Assembly (NCBI GenBank): GCA_013399305.1
Contig: VXAI01000038.1
Coordinates: forward strand, 1,191,194 to 1,255,193
Source of the DNA: Rostratula benghalensis
Lineage: Eukaryota > Chordata > Aves > Charadriiformes > Rostratulidae
DNA length: 64,000 bases
Direction: 5' to 3'
Of this stretch, positions 49,788 to 61,280 are shown one piece after another. The notes beneath the pieces were generated by a model that worked only from the letters and a program-made list of their open reading frames with translations, ran no database searches and was not told the DNA's origin. The position numbers were made by a program, and so were the translations under genes. Each line of letters opens with the position of its first letter. The first letter of the stretch is position 1.

Positions 49788-52485
49788 AGTAAATAGCAAG
49801 ATTCTGGTAGGAAGTGGAGTCTTGGTGGTTTGGTTTGTGTTTGTGCTGTGCAGGTAGCTGTTCCCATGCGTGAGCTTTATGTGTTACTGCCTTTAATAGC
49901 CTTGGTGTTTTCCTGTTCTATCAGTATGTTTGTCTGTTTATTCAATTGCTAATTGAGATGATGGTTTATTGAGAATTTTTCCTCCTTAAACTTTGTTTCA
50001 TTTTAAAGATTGCTTTGCAATGCAGATACTCCTTTTTCTATTTCACAATTTCTTAAGCTGCTGGCAAGTATTCCAGAATAGTGTTTCAACTTGGCAAGAC
50101 TGAAATTGTAGTACTGCCACAGAAGTTTTTGATAGCTGGATTAAATAAAGTGGCTCTGTAAGGTTCTAAAACAGCAATGAAAAATTAGCTGTACATTGAA
50201 TGGCAGCTCTTTCACAATGTAGTTAATCTTTAGAGCGTGCTTTTTTTTAAAATATGTAAATGTACTCAGAAATTGCCAAGTGTAAATTTAGTGGTGATTA
50301 AGTGAAATCATAAGTTATGCTTCACATTATCTTTCATTCTCTTTTTCTGTTTTCCCTGGGCAGTAGCAGAGGGGTTTTTTTCCCCCAAGGTGCTAGGTTT
50401 AGTTTATAAATTAGAAATCTGTAAGGAAAGAATGCTCTCTGCACTGACTCACTCTGGCGTCTGCTCTGTATTCCAGCCCTCATTGATGACAAAGTATGCT
50501 ATGAATTTAGAAAATCTACAACCCTGTAGAGGTGGCAAATTGCTTTCTGGTTTACCTCCAGTGTTTGTATGTGTGTCAAGCTTGCCTCTTGACCTTTTCT
50601 ACACCCAGTTCTCTTGCACAGCAGAGCAGTGGTGCAGGTGTGCTTTTTCAGGCAGGAGTGCAGCATTTCTGGGATATCATTTTGTTGTAAAACTCTCCTG
50701 CTTTTCTCCCTTTGCATTCAAAAGTATGAATTAACTCTACTCTGACTTTTTTTTTTTTCCATTAAGCTCATGAGCTGATGTAGTTGATGAATCTTTAAAA
50801 TACCATCCACAGAGTGGGGAAAAAAAAAAGGTGTATGTTTCTGGTTTCTTATTTTTATGTGTTCTTGTTTAAGGTAAATTGTTCTGGCTAAGGGGAAATC
50901 AGATTTGTTAAGTCATGAGTGAGTGTATACTGGCTTCATTTCAGCTTCTGCATTGTCAGTGCAGTTTAACAGGTAGCAAAGCAGGGCTTAAAACCATCAG
51001 AGGCTGGTGTGTATTTCCTATTCATTGTCAGCTGCAGCTCCCAGCTGTCGTGCCCTAAGGCTGGTGCAACGCCTGGGGAATGGTTTGTGTTCCTCGTGCT
51101 CATCTCCGGTTATCAAACCCATGAGGTGGTGTGTATCTGCAGGGCATGAAAAAGTTAGCTGCATCAGTGGACTGATTTATACTCGATTAAAACGAATTAA
51201 AATATGAAGTAAAGTATTTGAATGGCTTTTAGTTTTAAAAAGGGAAGCCAGTGGAAGAAGAGCCATGTGTGTGCTGTTGCATCTGCCCTACCACTTTGGT
51301 CCCCTTTCTTCCTGGGAACAGATTTGTTCAGTTCTGCAGGACGTACATCAATGCTCCTGTGGGGTAACAGGGTTAGCACCTTCAGGCACACCTGCAGGTG
51401 ACTTCATGTGACTGCAAAAACCACTTTGTCTGTGTAAATGACAGTACCAGTTGAGGATACAGTGGGGGGAAAGGCAGGGACAACTAAACTTTGATGGCAT
51501 GTACATATTAAAACTGTATTTTTCTTTTCTGTGGTGAGTTTGAGTCTTGACTACGTGGGTGAGTGAAGCCCCATTCTCCGTAGTGCTGTGGGGCAGCTGA
51601 GGCTGTGTATAACTTGACTGTGCACTTCTATATTTGTGCTCTGTTCTCGTCCTTACATTTATGATTTCTTCCAGTAGGAGTTGGTACAAGTCAAACTTTT
51701 TTTTGATTTATTCAATTGCCTTTTTTCATGTTACAGTCACCTCCCACTAATTCTGCTTGAGCTGCTTTCTGCATTCCTTTCCTTTAGTGAGCTAATGGAG
51801 ATGATGCCAGCTCTAGGGAGCTGTGCAACTCCCTGGCCTTGTGTAGGGCATCCCCAAAACTGATGGCAGTTTGCAGGGTGGAAGAGGCTTTCAGGATCTG
51901 TCACTTGACAAGTACACAGCCAGCCTAGTAAGAAAGTTTCCTTCCCCGCTCCAAATTTTTACTTCTCTTATTCATGCAAAGAATTAAGTTAGCTCCCAAC
52001 ATAGGCAAATTGAGTGTCAGACTCCAAACAGGCTTTTGGATTAAAAAAAAAAAAAGATCAGGTTGATGTGCACAAGTGCTGTACGTATGGGATTTGGTTA
52101 TGCCAGATAGCTTTCAGAGGCATTGATACACTAAGTAATTAATCTCTTTACTAGAGCAACTACACAGTTATCACTTCACTGTCAGTAGATTCAGTACTTC
52201 ATGAAACTCTCCTATTAAACACCTCAGTGGGCAAATTATTTCCATAGTCATTCCACTGGTGTTTTTCCAGAAGCTGGGTAATGAGTGTAGGAGAGGGAAA
52301 TTCTTCTGCGGAGAAGCTGCTTCACAGCCGTGGTGTCCCTCACACAGTTTTGGAATGAATAATCCTATGGTAATATATCTGTCAATCTTGACCTAGAAAT
52401 CTTGCTTCTATTGCTGCATAAATACGGGCTTGGTTTGGAGTCATCATCTTTGCTCTAGATAATCGTCTGCACATCTATTGAAATC

Positions 52486-52506
52486 CTAAAAATAGCAGCT
52501 GATAAG
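52486..52506 (+). promoter_or_regulatory. candidate MEF2 / E-box / GATA composite site
   Basis: CTAAAAATAG at 52486-52495 is a perfect match to the MEF2 consensus (C/T)TA(A/T)4TA(A/G). It is followed without gap by the E-box CAGCTG at 52496-52501, which overlaps a GATA site (TGATAAG, 52500-52506). MEF2, bHLH and GATA factors cooperate in muscle and heart enhancers. The surrounding 52370-52570 is complex, non-repetitive sequence. Function and target gene are inferred only. Confidence 0.3.
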
Positions 52507-54324
52507 ATATGGGACACGCTCTTCAGTTCTTAATAATCTGAGCTGGGGCCATCAAAGTAGTAATTACTTTTTTTCTGAGCTTATTCTGGGGAACTGGAGT
52601 CTGAAGATGGCTCGTTTTTTTCCTTGTTTCACCAATGCCATTTTGCATACAGGAGACTTGTTTTAAAACTTCTAGTAGTTTTAATTCTTTTGCTGCTACT
52701 TCTTTAGATTGCCTCTATGGATTTGAAAACATTTCTCATCTGTAGCATGAAGTTCACTTGTGACTTTCCACAAGCTTTGGAAAAAGTTTAAAGACTGTGT
52801 TTTGGCCTCTTCCAAAGGTTTTGTGTATTTTTATCAACTAAAATATATTTGTGTTACTGAAATATCATTCCCTGCCACAAAATGTATTGGTACACTTTTT
52901 TGCTAGCCCAGTACACCCTTTTTTAACCTGATAATTTTTCTTACCAATGTGAAATTATGTTGCTACCTTATCAACTAATTTCTGAATGAAAGATCTATTT
53001 CTGTTGCTGGGAAGAGAAGAAACCAGAGGTACTGCTCTGCAAAGTCTTCCTGAGCAAGAGAGATGGAAGTTTCAGCACCTGGAAATCAGCATTGGGGCTC
53101 TGGGATGGTCAAATTGATAGAGATGGAAACATCCTTCTCCCTTAGTGTTTGTTTGTTTCATGCTCAGTTGGCATTCAAATTTGAATGGATGTCTTAAGGT
53201 GAGGAGCATGGTGTCTGGGCTGCAGGAGCTGGTGGGTATCCAAGGAAAAGCTGAGGAATGTTGGCTCTGCCCGGCCAGCGGAGGAGACTCCACCAGCCAG
53301 GCTTTGTGTGCTCCTGTGACAGTCTGTGACACTGCAGTGCCATCTTGATGGTGTTTTGTCTTCCCCGCTGTGCAGGGATTGAGTGCATAGAGATGGGTAA
53401 TTAAACTTTGAACCAATAAACAGCTTGGAGAGGCTGGTGCTTTGAAGAAGAGGAGATCACAGGAACAATTTCCTGCTGCTTCAGGTAGAGCTCAATGTGG
53501 AGGCTCTGCTGTGTTAACTTAGATTAAGCCCCCTCCTGGCATCCGGCAGCAACTTGATTGCTGTGTGATGAGCAAATATGACACATCAGCACACGTTTTC
53601 ATCTTTGTGTAGCTAGGGTCAAATTCATGCAGGATTTTCCCCAAATTGCTTGGGGTGGTTTGCACTGCCATGTAATATATTCCCCTTTCCAATGATCTTT
53701 GCTTTATGGTTTAGCGAAGATTACAAAATAAAATTTCCCTGTATTATGTCATTAGGATTAATAGATATACACAAAAATGTTGCCTGACAGTCACTTGACA
53801 GTCATTGTATAGAAATGAATTTCTGTATAGACAGCGAAGTAGACTTTCAAACATGCATATACACTGTGTGTGTGTTTGTATTTACACATGGGTGTGCACG
53901 TGTACACACGTGCTTTATAACAACTCTAAATTGAAAATATCAGTACTGAATTCCAGTCTGCTTGGTGCAAATGTAAATTATTTTTGCATCCAAGTGGAGA
54001 ATTTTTGTTTGCCATGGTGGACTTTGAGGTTATGCTGAAGTTTTATATTATTTGGTGTCAGGAAGATAATTCTCTAAATAATAAATAGATTTGCTAGAAA
54101 TTCTTTTACGTCCTTCAGAAATACATTGTAGGAAGAAATGTCTTTATAGTTTAACATGTGCTTCCTGTTGACTTTGTAAAAGAATTTCAGGGTATGCAGT
54201 AAACTTTCATTAAGAATTTATAGTTTCCTGGCTCACATTTACTGTGTATAGATAAGAATAATATCTTTGTTTTAACATAGCTCTATCAGCTTGTATTATT
54301 TTCTCTTCTGCTTTCCATTGGTGT

Positions 54325-54352
54325 GGGTGGGGTAGTTTTTGGGTGTTTGGGG
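54325..54352 (+). other. possible G-quadruplex motif (extended loop)
   Basis: Four G runs (54325-54327, 54329-54332, 54341-54343, 54349-54352) have loops of 1, 8 and 5 bases and are followed by a T-rich tract to 54378. One loop exceeds the usual 7-base limit, so this is a non-canonical candidate. Confidence 0.4.
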
Positions 54353-55625
54353 TTTTTTTTGTTTTGTTTTTTTTTTTAAATCAAAAAGAAACCATACCCC
54401 TGGGGAGGGCTTGAAAGCAGAAGGTTGGAGTTCAGAACCCAAAAATTGTGTTCTTGTTTGGGACAGCACCTGGCTGACCCTTTGTTGTTTGAATGTGGCC
54501 TGGAATTCTTTGCGGTTTGAGCATAAAACCCCTGCCTGCCACTGCCCTCTGGCAATTAGCAAGTCAGCACACAGCTTGACATTTCTCGTTTCAGAAAAGG
54601 AGCAAGTGGGTGGTGGTGGCTGCAAACATCCCTAGCGGTGTCCCTCGGAGAGGGAGGCAGGCAGGGGAGCATGGAGCAGACGAGGGGGACAACATGAACA
54701 GGCTCAAGGCTGTATCATATGGCACGGCGTGTGCTCAAAAAGCAATTCCAGTGGTGCCCTTCTGCAACATGTGCTGTGCCTTCATTAGGTTTCACTTGAA
54801 GGAGTGATTCAACTGAAAATACCTCTTTTCTTACTGCCTGGTTGAGATAATTGTCTAGTATCTGAGGTGGAATAAGAGAATTTCAAAGCACAACTGAGTG
54901 GAGATTTTTGGTTTGTTTTCTTTTTTTTTTTTTTTACTTCCTTTTTTAACTTCAAGGCAAGATGTGACCTCCTAGTGCCTGAAGACATTTTAACCTCTGA
55001 GCACTTTTTTTGGCTAAAAAGCAATTTACTGGCAAACAGTAATTAACCTGAAGAGAAATGCATCCTGAATTTTTATTGTGTCTCTCAGTATGCGGGTCAA
55101 AACATGAAGAGTGCAGAAGTATCATACATGGCATTTGAAAATCCAAGTAGGAAAAAAATAGCAGACAAATTTAATATGTTCAATGTTCAAAGGTCTAAGT
55201 AAGAAAACTCTTTTAATGGTGTAGTGGCATTTTGTACACTTAAACCTCTTGAGTTTTTTCAAAATGATTTTATTCTTTTGAGGCAGTGGGGGAAAATCAG
55301 ATGGAGGTTTGGAGCTCTTCAGATTTTTATTTGGTCAGTGAGTGATTTCTGTTACAATTTCTTTATAATCAGCTTGTTAGTGTAATATAACTTTCTTCTA
55401 TTGAGTGTATGAATAGAGGACAGAGATGCTGTTCCTTGCCAAAGATCAGAAACCTGAAAAAAGTGAATCACTAGACAACTAAAACATAAGATATTTCAAA
55501 GCCTGTTAAGTCCTCAGAGTAGCTACCGTACTCTCCTCTACCTGGCTTTGGGTGTAAGAAGATTGTTTTATGTAAGGAGAAAGAAGTATTTGTGAATCAG
55601 AATGTATAGATTTAGTGAGGCATCA

Positions 55626-55740
55626 TTTAGATGTGGTGCTGGGAGATCCAGTGTAGGGGAGCAATTTGTAGATGAGGGCTGATGGTCGGACTCGATCTCA
55701 AGGATCTCTTCCAACCTGAATGATTTTATGATTCTATGAT
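55626..55740 (+). mobile_element. CR1 LINE, 3' terminal fragment
   Basis: About 115 bases of sense CR1 3' end: TTTAGATGTGGTGCTGGGAG, GATGGTCGGACTCGATCTCA and TCTTCCAACCTGAATGATTT, ending ATGATTCTATGAT. Same subfamily as the fragments at 2155 and 43447. Non-coding. Confidence 0.88.
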
Positions 55741-58700
55741 CTTTCAGCTTTTAAATACCAGCTGTAACAGCCTGAAATCAGGATTTGTAAGACACAGAAC
55801 TGGTTCTCTGTCTGAGGTGTGTCTGTTATTGAATTTTCTTATTTGGAATCACCCCATCACTTCTGTAACAGAACAAGAAGAAATTGGTGGTGGGAGGGAA
55901 GAAAGAAATCCAAACCTCGCAGTGGATTTTTACTACCTGAGAAACCCTCTCTTCAGCTATTTATAAAATATTAGGTTGGCATTACACAGCTGAAGGAATT
56001 CACAAAACATTAAAGCTGTGACTAAACTCAGCCAGGTAGGGTTTTTTCCCTTTGGTGCTCAGGAGAAACGGGGGTTGAGGGAATTGACAATGAACCATTG
56101 CAGGTTTTCTGCAGGAACGTAAGTAAGAATTGGTATTTTAAATGAGGCGGAAGGGAATTGAACCCAAATGCAAACTGCAGTGCTGTTCCCCAAGTAAAAT
56201 GTATGGAATGCATTGCTCCAGGAGAACTCCTTCCTTCTTGCCCCCACCCTGTCCTCGAGCCCTGGCTAAGCTGCAGCTCAGCAAAGGTGAACTCGGAAAA
56301 GCTGGGAAAGACGGTAGGAAAAAGCCAGAGCTGGAAACTCTGAAGAAAGGCCTTTGAAAGGGGATCATATTCGTTCCCAAGGCCACACAGCAGTAGGAAT
56401 TTCCATAACAGTAAAAGAATTTACAATGTGCAGCCTATACATGAGTAGCTCTTACAGCCTGTAAAACCCGGGGTGTTTTTCCAGTGGTGAGGCTGGGGCA
56501 CGCTCCTGCAGGTATCCCCTGTTGCTTCCCAGGGGTGCTGGGGTGCTGTGCAGCTGCCGTCCGGCCAGTCCGCTCCTCTGCAAGATCCTGGGGTGCTGCT
56601 CGACCTTGGTAGGAGTCCTCGTGCTGCTACACAAACTTGAAACCTTTCTGTTGTGAGCTGTACTAAGTTAGCAAGGACGGGATGAAATTCTGACTAAATT
56701 ACTTGCACGTGCACACACATCACCATGCTTCACCATAACTTAAGTCTCCTTCTGAGGCTCAGCATAACCATATTATCCAAGTTCACTGTTAAATGCAGAT
56801 TTTTTTTCTTTTGTTTGCACAGTTCTTTTTGATAACTGAGGAATGTCTTTACTAGTAAAAAAATGATTAATTTTTTTTTTAAATTGAGGCATCATAAGTA
56901 ATCAGTAATTGCAATAGACATGATAATACATTATCCTTTATTGCAGTGGTGTTCCTAAGAAGAATTCAAGGCAGAAAATATTTGAGGTGAATGTGTCCCC
57001 TTCTGTTTGTAGAACTAAAGTTCTGATCTCAGATCTGCCATGTGCCCCTCTGCTCCTGACAATAATGGAAATGCCAGCTGCTCAAGAGATCCAAATATTT
57101 GGCCTGAAATGTTCTAAAGGTCACACTAAGATTGCCTGACATAACCAGTAATATACCCTGGAATCTTATTTCCAGAGCTCCATTTAACTTGGAGACTGAA
57201 GCATTTTCCTCCTGTCACTACTTATTTCCTGGCAGAGTAGATCCTCTTATTCTGTAGTTCTGTTGGAGAACTTCCACAAATGTTCTTGTTTTTATCCTTC
57301 AAAAAAGTTTCCTTATCTTCATCGACTCCAATAGTAGTTTTTTAATTTACTCCTTGCGTTCATCAGTGTTGTTAGAAAGGATTTAGGTGGTCCTTTCAGG
57401 ATTCTTTTTATCTGCATTTGTGCTCCAGGTTTGTGGCACTTTGCTGTACATTTCTTTGCCTACAGAAGGGTCGGTGCTTGCCTGAGAAGGTTCCAGAATG
57501 TGGCAGCCAAGACAGTACACACCAGAGGTCATGTTTTCTGCTCCCTGCCCCACTTCTCCCCTCTCCTCTTTAACTAGAGCACTACAAGGAAATAAACAGG
57601 CAAGTGCAGCCCCTTGTTATACGCTCACTCTTTGAGGATGCCAGAAGAAATGATGAAGAGGTGGTAACATCCTGCAGAATATCCATCCCTGGCTTTATTT
57701 GGTGGAAACGGTAAAGCTTATGGTCACAGATCAGTAACTGCTCACCGTCTGATGAAGCAGAACAAAGCATTGCCCTCCTAGACACATATCAAACTTGGAT
57801 AGGGCCAAAAGAAAAACACTTGTTATTAAACTCAAACGTCAAATTTTTTTTTGGGTTCATACCATTGGGTTGCTTAAATTTTTTCTTAGTGAGTTGTAAG
57901 TCTGTGGTTTCAGAACAGAGCAGTTGTACAGGTTTAGTAACATGAAAAGAATTTTACAAGGTCTGAGGAAGTGTTTCCAAATGATGCTAGGAAGGCCTAT
58001 ATAATTACTTTTGAGATTGTTCAAAACAAAATAAATCATTGGGACTACTAGACTGATAGACAGATATCACTCTTTTTTTTTTTTCTTGCCTAAATAGCAC
58101 CCTTCTGAAATAAAAGTGCAGTCAGTTGTTTTGGTGATTAAATCTCTGAAGCTGCTTAAAGGCTCAGGAATGACTTTGTATTAGGGAAAAAAAAAAATAG
58201 GTGTGCATGAGTAAGTTCTGGCCTGTTTGCAGAGCTTGGTTTGGGTTGCTAATATTGATAGCTTCATTAGCTTTACTGTTGATAGTAACTTGACTACAGC
58301 ACATGCCAGTTGGAATGATGTTGAAACTCAAGACTGTAAAGGTTGGAGAATTCTGGAAGCATTTTGAGTCCATTTACAGGTGAGGTGCTGGTTGTTCAGA
58401 ATGTGCTAAGCTTTGTGATGGTTAAGAGCTTCTCATAAATTGGAAGACACAGGTATGATGACTATTGTAGCTGAATATATGATCACATGAGTTCTAATTC
58501 AGATATTGTATTAATAGTTTTAAAAGCTAGTTTTAATTTTTATGGTGTTGTAATTGCAGAAGGACATCTTGCAAATATTTTTTTTGAAGACAGAATATTT
58601 CATTGTTCACAGGAAGGATTGACTTCAACTATATAACTTCTTCTCTAGTAAGAATAATTAAGAACACAGTAATTCTGAGTTTCCTCACCCTCTAACACAC

Positions 58701-59573
58701 TCTAGCTTCAATGGAACTAGAAGCTAAAAGTGAGCGGTATCATGTCATGCTTCCTGTTGGTGCTCAGGAGTGCTAAGAAATTCTAGGACCTATAAAAATG
58801 GTACATATAATTCCATTTTAGTATTTGGAATTTAATTATGTAGGAGAAATTTAAAACATTGCCTTGGATTTATGAGAGTCTGATTTGAATCAAAATTAGC
58901 CCTAGATGCAGTTAAAAGTGTAGTAGAAAGAAGGGAGAGATAAGTCTCAGCTAAGAAAAAATGTGATACTTGATCCTGCCCTTAACTGTGCTTAAGTGAT
59001 GTTTTCATCCTGAGCATGCTCTTGCTTCTCAAAGTTTTTGTCCTGTGGTTTGTTTTTCAGTTGCTAAAGCTATTCCAGATGCTATGTGTGTCAAACAGAC
59101 AAAGCAGAGATTTAGATCAACTTAAATTCAGTTTATTGATTTAAGGGATCAGTAGCAGCGTAAGATTGTTACATATTTAATGTGTGAACTGACATACTAA
59201 GTCTTTGAGTGGCATTATTTTGGTGGTGGGTAAATATTTAGAATGGGTTAAAAAAAAAACAACAATTTTTTAAGCTAAACTTTGTGAGTATTAGTTTAAA
59301 AAAATATAGTAGAAAGAAGTATTGATTGTCAGATCTTTATCTGTGTGTTCCCTGAATGCATCTTCTCAAATCAGGTTTTTGAGCTTATGTTCAGGGGAAA
59401 GTAAAGCATGAGTTAGAGGGTGATTGATAGGAAAGTAGGCCATGACTGTAGTACAAGGATCACTGATGGCTAAGGTTTTTGTGGAAAAAGCTTTTTTCTC
59501 TATCCCATGCACTCCTTCTCTTGCCACGTATATTTACCAGAAGATTATTTCCTTTCACTTTCTTTTGCTCTAG
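55741..59573. other. non-coding stretch with uncalled splice-bounded segments
   Basis: Unique-looking DNA. A GC-richer patch at about 56450-56640 repeats GGGGTGCTG three times and carries several CpGs, but shows no gene or island-scale signal. Segments at 56947-56986 (acceptor TTTATTGCAG, donor GAG|GTGAAT) and from 58233 (acceptor GGCCTGTTTGCAG, 44 open codons then TGA) were noted but are not called, because their phases or stops do not fit a transcript. A T run lies at 58073-58084. Confidence 0.45.
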
Positions 59574-59622
59574 GTGGTTTTGCCCAGATGTAAGGCTATT
59601 AGTGTTGCTACCCACTGTAATG
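59574..59622 (+). CDS. candidate penultimate exon, gene unknown
   Basis: A 49-base segment follows the long pyrimidine tract TCCTTTCACTTTCTTTTGCTCTAG and ends at the donor AATG|GTAAGC. Taking the frame that ends on a codon boundary, to match the phase-0 entry of the next candidate exon at 60657, gives one carried-in base and then 16 open codons (WFCPDVRLLVLLPTVM). A second frame is also open, but its exit phase does not fit. Both splice sites are good, and the intron to the next candidate is about 1.0 kb. Not recognised. The compatibility of phase has a one-in-three chance of arising at random. Confidence 0.25.
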
Positions 59623-60656
59623 GTAAGCTAAGGCCTTTGGACTACAAAAATAAAATATGAAATAGCTAAGTATTTATTTAGGAATGTTATGTAATATTGA
59701 TTGGTTCTATGTTCTGAGAATCTATAGTATATGAGTCTGGTTTGTGTGAGTGGTCTGTCAGTTGAAAGCCACTAGATATAGGTTGTCCACCTTAGGATTT
59801 CCTGATATTGTATGAATTGTCAGCATTGAAGTAAGGGCCTTTGGGTAAGGAATCAACTAGCATGGCCATCTCCTTCCAGCTTATCTTGTAAGTATCTCCA
59901 GTGGTATGCAACAGGTTTTGGAAAATTTGTTTTACCATCAATGGTGGAAGTATTTTAATGTCACCGCTAATGAGATCTTCTGCTTGCATCCCCTACCTCC
60001 CTGCCCCCAAAAGGCTTCAGTTAGAAGAAAACAAATCTCTCTAGGTTTCAAATATAAAATGCCAAAACTGTGAGTATAATGGCTGAAGACCCCACCTCCC
60101 ACCCACTCACTTGTGTAATTAAGTCCACCCTGTTGTTTCCAAATGAGAGAAAAGATGACTCATTTGGGGACTTAAAATGATTTCTGGTTTGTATTCAAAA
60201 AGTTAAAACTAAATTCAAAAGAATCAATTGAAATTGCACATTAGCACCTGCACTGTAATTGCATGTACCATTGCCAGTTCTCTAACTAAAAGATTTCAGT
60301 TAGATTTTTTTTTTTTTTTGTAAAGCTCAATTTCTGGAGTCTGAACCTAACCTTTTAGGTTTAATGGTGTTCTAACCTTCTAGAAGCAGGGTCTTCTCAT
60401 TGAAAAAGCCTGATTTCCACCAGGAAAGAGGTACTTACACCTTCCAGTGCCAATGTAAGAAATACTGGAAGAGGAGTTGTTACTCTTTATATTTAAGTAG
60501 AAGGCAACTTAAATCTATGCAAGGCACTGTGCTGGGGTTTAGAGAACTTGGTTTTGGTTATAGATTTGCTGGTGTTTAGCTGTGTGGTCACAGACAAAAA
60601 CTTGATACTAATAATTGTTGCAACATTATTTCCTGTTTGTCTCTCAAATATTTCAG

Positions 60657-60905
60657 TTTAGAACATCTTTTTGGCTTACACAAATTTCAGTTGGAACGTC
60701 TACTGTTGGCGTAAGAAGTTGTGACCGCTGGCAGCCAATGCTGAGCATGAAACACTGCAAGGTGCTGCAAAGCTGCAGCTTTTCTGTTGAAATACAAAGA
60801 AACACCTGGGAGCAAAGATTTGCCAGTGTGCATTTGACTGTACGCTGCCACACAGATTTTAAAGATACAATTCAAAAGTTGCTGGATTTGTTGCCTCAAA
60901 AATGA
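60657..60905 (+). CDS. candidate terminal coding exon, gene unknown
   Basis: Acceptor TTTGTCTCTCAAATATTTCAG, then 82 codons in phase 0 and TGA at 60903-60905. The peptide opens FRTSFWLTQISVGTS and ends TIQKLLDLLPQK. Its composition is balanced: three Trp, several Cys and His, alternating strand-like segments and a short amphipathic helix at the end. No signal peptide or membrane segment is visible in this part. Two AATAAA hexamers and GU-rich DNA follow about 340 bases after the stop, as expected of a last exon. I could not match it to a named family. It may be the C-terminus of a + strand host gene or a long open stretch by chance. Long chance frames do occur elsewhere in this window. Confidence 0.4.
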   Translation, partial: FRTSFWLTQISVGTSTVGVRSCDRWQPMLSMKHCKVLQSCSFSVEIQRNTWEQRFASVHLTVRCHTDFKDTIQKLLDLLPQK

Positions 60906-61280
60906 CGTAGTTACTAATTTTTTTTTGTTTTTATTTGAAACTAAGGAAAGTTTATATCAACTTCTACATTGTAGCCTTGAATCTTTGTCTTTAATTAACT
61001 TTGAGGGTGGTTAAGCACCTAGGTCCAGTTTGTTGGGTTATCTGACTTGTTTGTCAAGTGCAGTAGAACAGCAAACTGTTAAAAATCCCTGTAGGGTGTT
61101 CAACTTTGATAGGTGCAGAAAGATGGGTCTGTTAAATTCAGTTTAAAGGAGAGGCATGTTAGGTGTTTATTGCGCCCTGAAATTGAATTTTTCTCTTAGT
61201 GAGGGTATGCTGAACTTACTTTTTCATACTGTGACTACAGTTATAATAAAAGCTTTAAATAAAACCTTTCAGTAAGTATG
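60906..61280 (+). other. candidate 3' UTR of the gene ending at 60905
   Basis: This is the sequence between the candidate stop codon and the likely cleavage zone. It includes the T run at 60920-60927 and ends just before GTATGTGGTTTATGTGTAGC, a GU-rich text of the kind found downstream of cleavage sites. It is supported only as far as the upstream exon is. Confidence 0.35.
61245..61263 (+). promoter_or_regulatory. two polyadenylation hexamers
   Basis: AATAAA occurs at 61245-61250 and again at 61258-61263, 13 bases apart. The GU-rich GTATGTGGTTTATGTG begins at about 61276. The spacing is right for cleavage near 61275-61285. AATAAA alone is common in AT-rich DNA. The pair plus the downstream element raises the odds. 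Confidence 0.42.

Larger units (their letters stand above)
48111..55625. other. non-coding stretch with regulatory-looking patches and G/T-rich tracts
   Basis: Over 7 kb without a recognised gene. AT-rich, conserved-element-like text lies near 48350-48660 (CTATTAATTCATGTAATAAA). A MEF2/E-box/GATA cluster at 52486-52506 and G/T-rich tracts at 49711-49787 and 54325-54378 are listed separately. Runs of 13 A at 52043-52055 and 15 T at 54921-54935 are present. Long open frames at 50390-50734 (+), 51348-51689 (-) and 53072-53416 (-) lack splice or start support and look like chance. Confidence 0.5.

Noticed and set aside
56947..57119. open segment after TTTATTGCAG with possible donors at 56986 and 57119
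   Set aside because: Neither exit phase fits the next candidate exon, and the 57119 donor is weak.
58233..58367. 44 open codons after a strong acceptor (GGCCTGTTTGCAG)
   Set aside because: Ends in TGA 12 bases before the good donor ACAG|GTGAGG, with no poly(A) signal nearby, so it fits neither an internal nor a last exon.
59061..59144. open segment after the acceptor GTTTGTTTTTCAG
   Set aside because: No usable donor before the in-frame stops and no poly(A) signal at the right distance.
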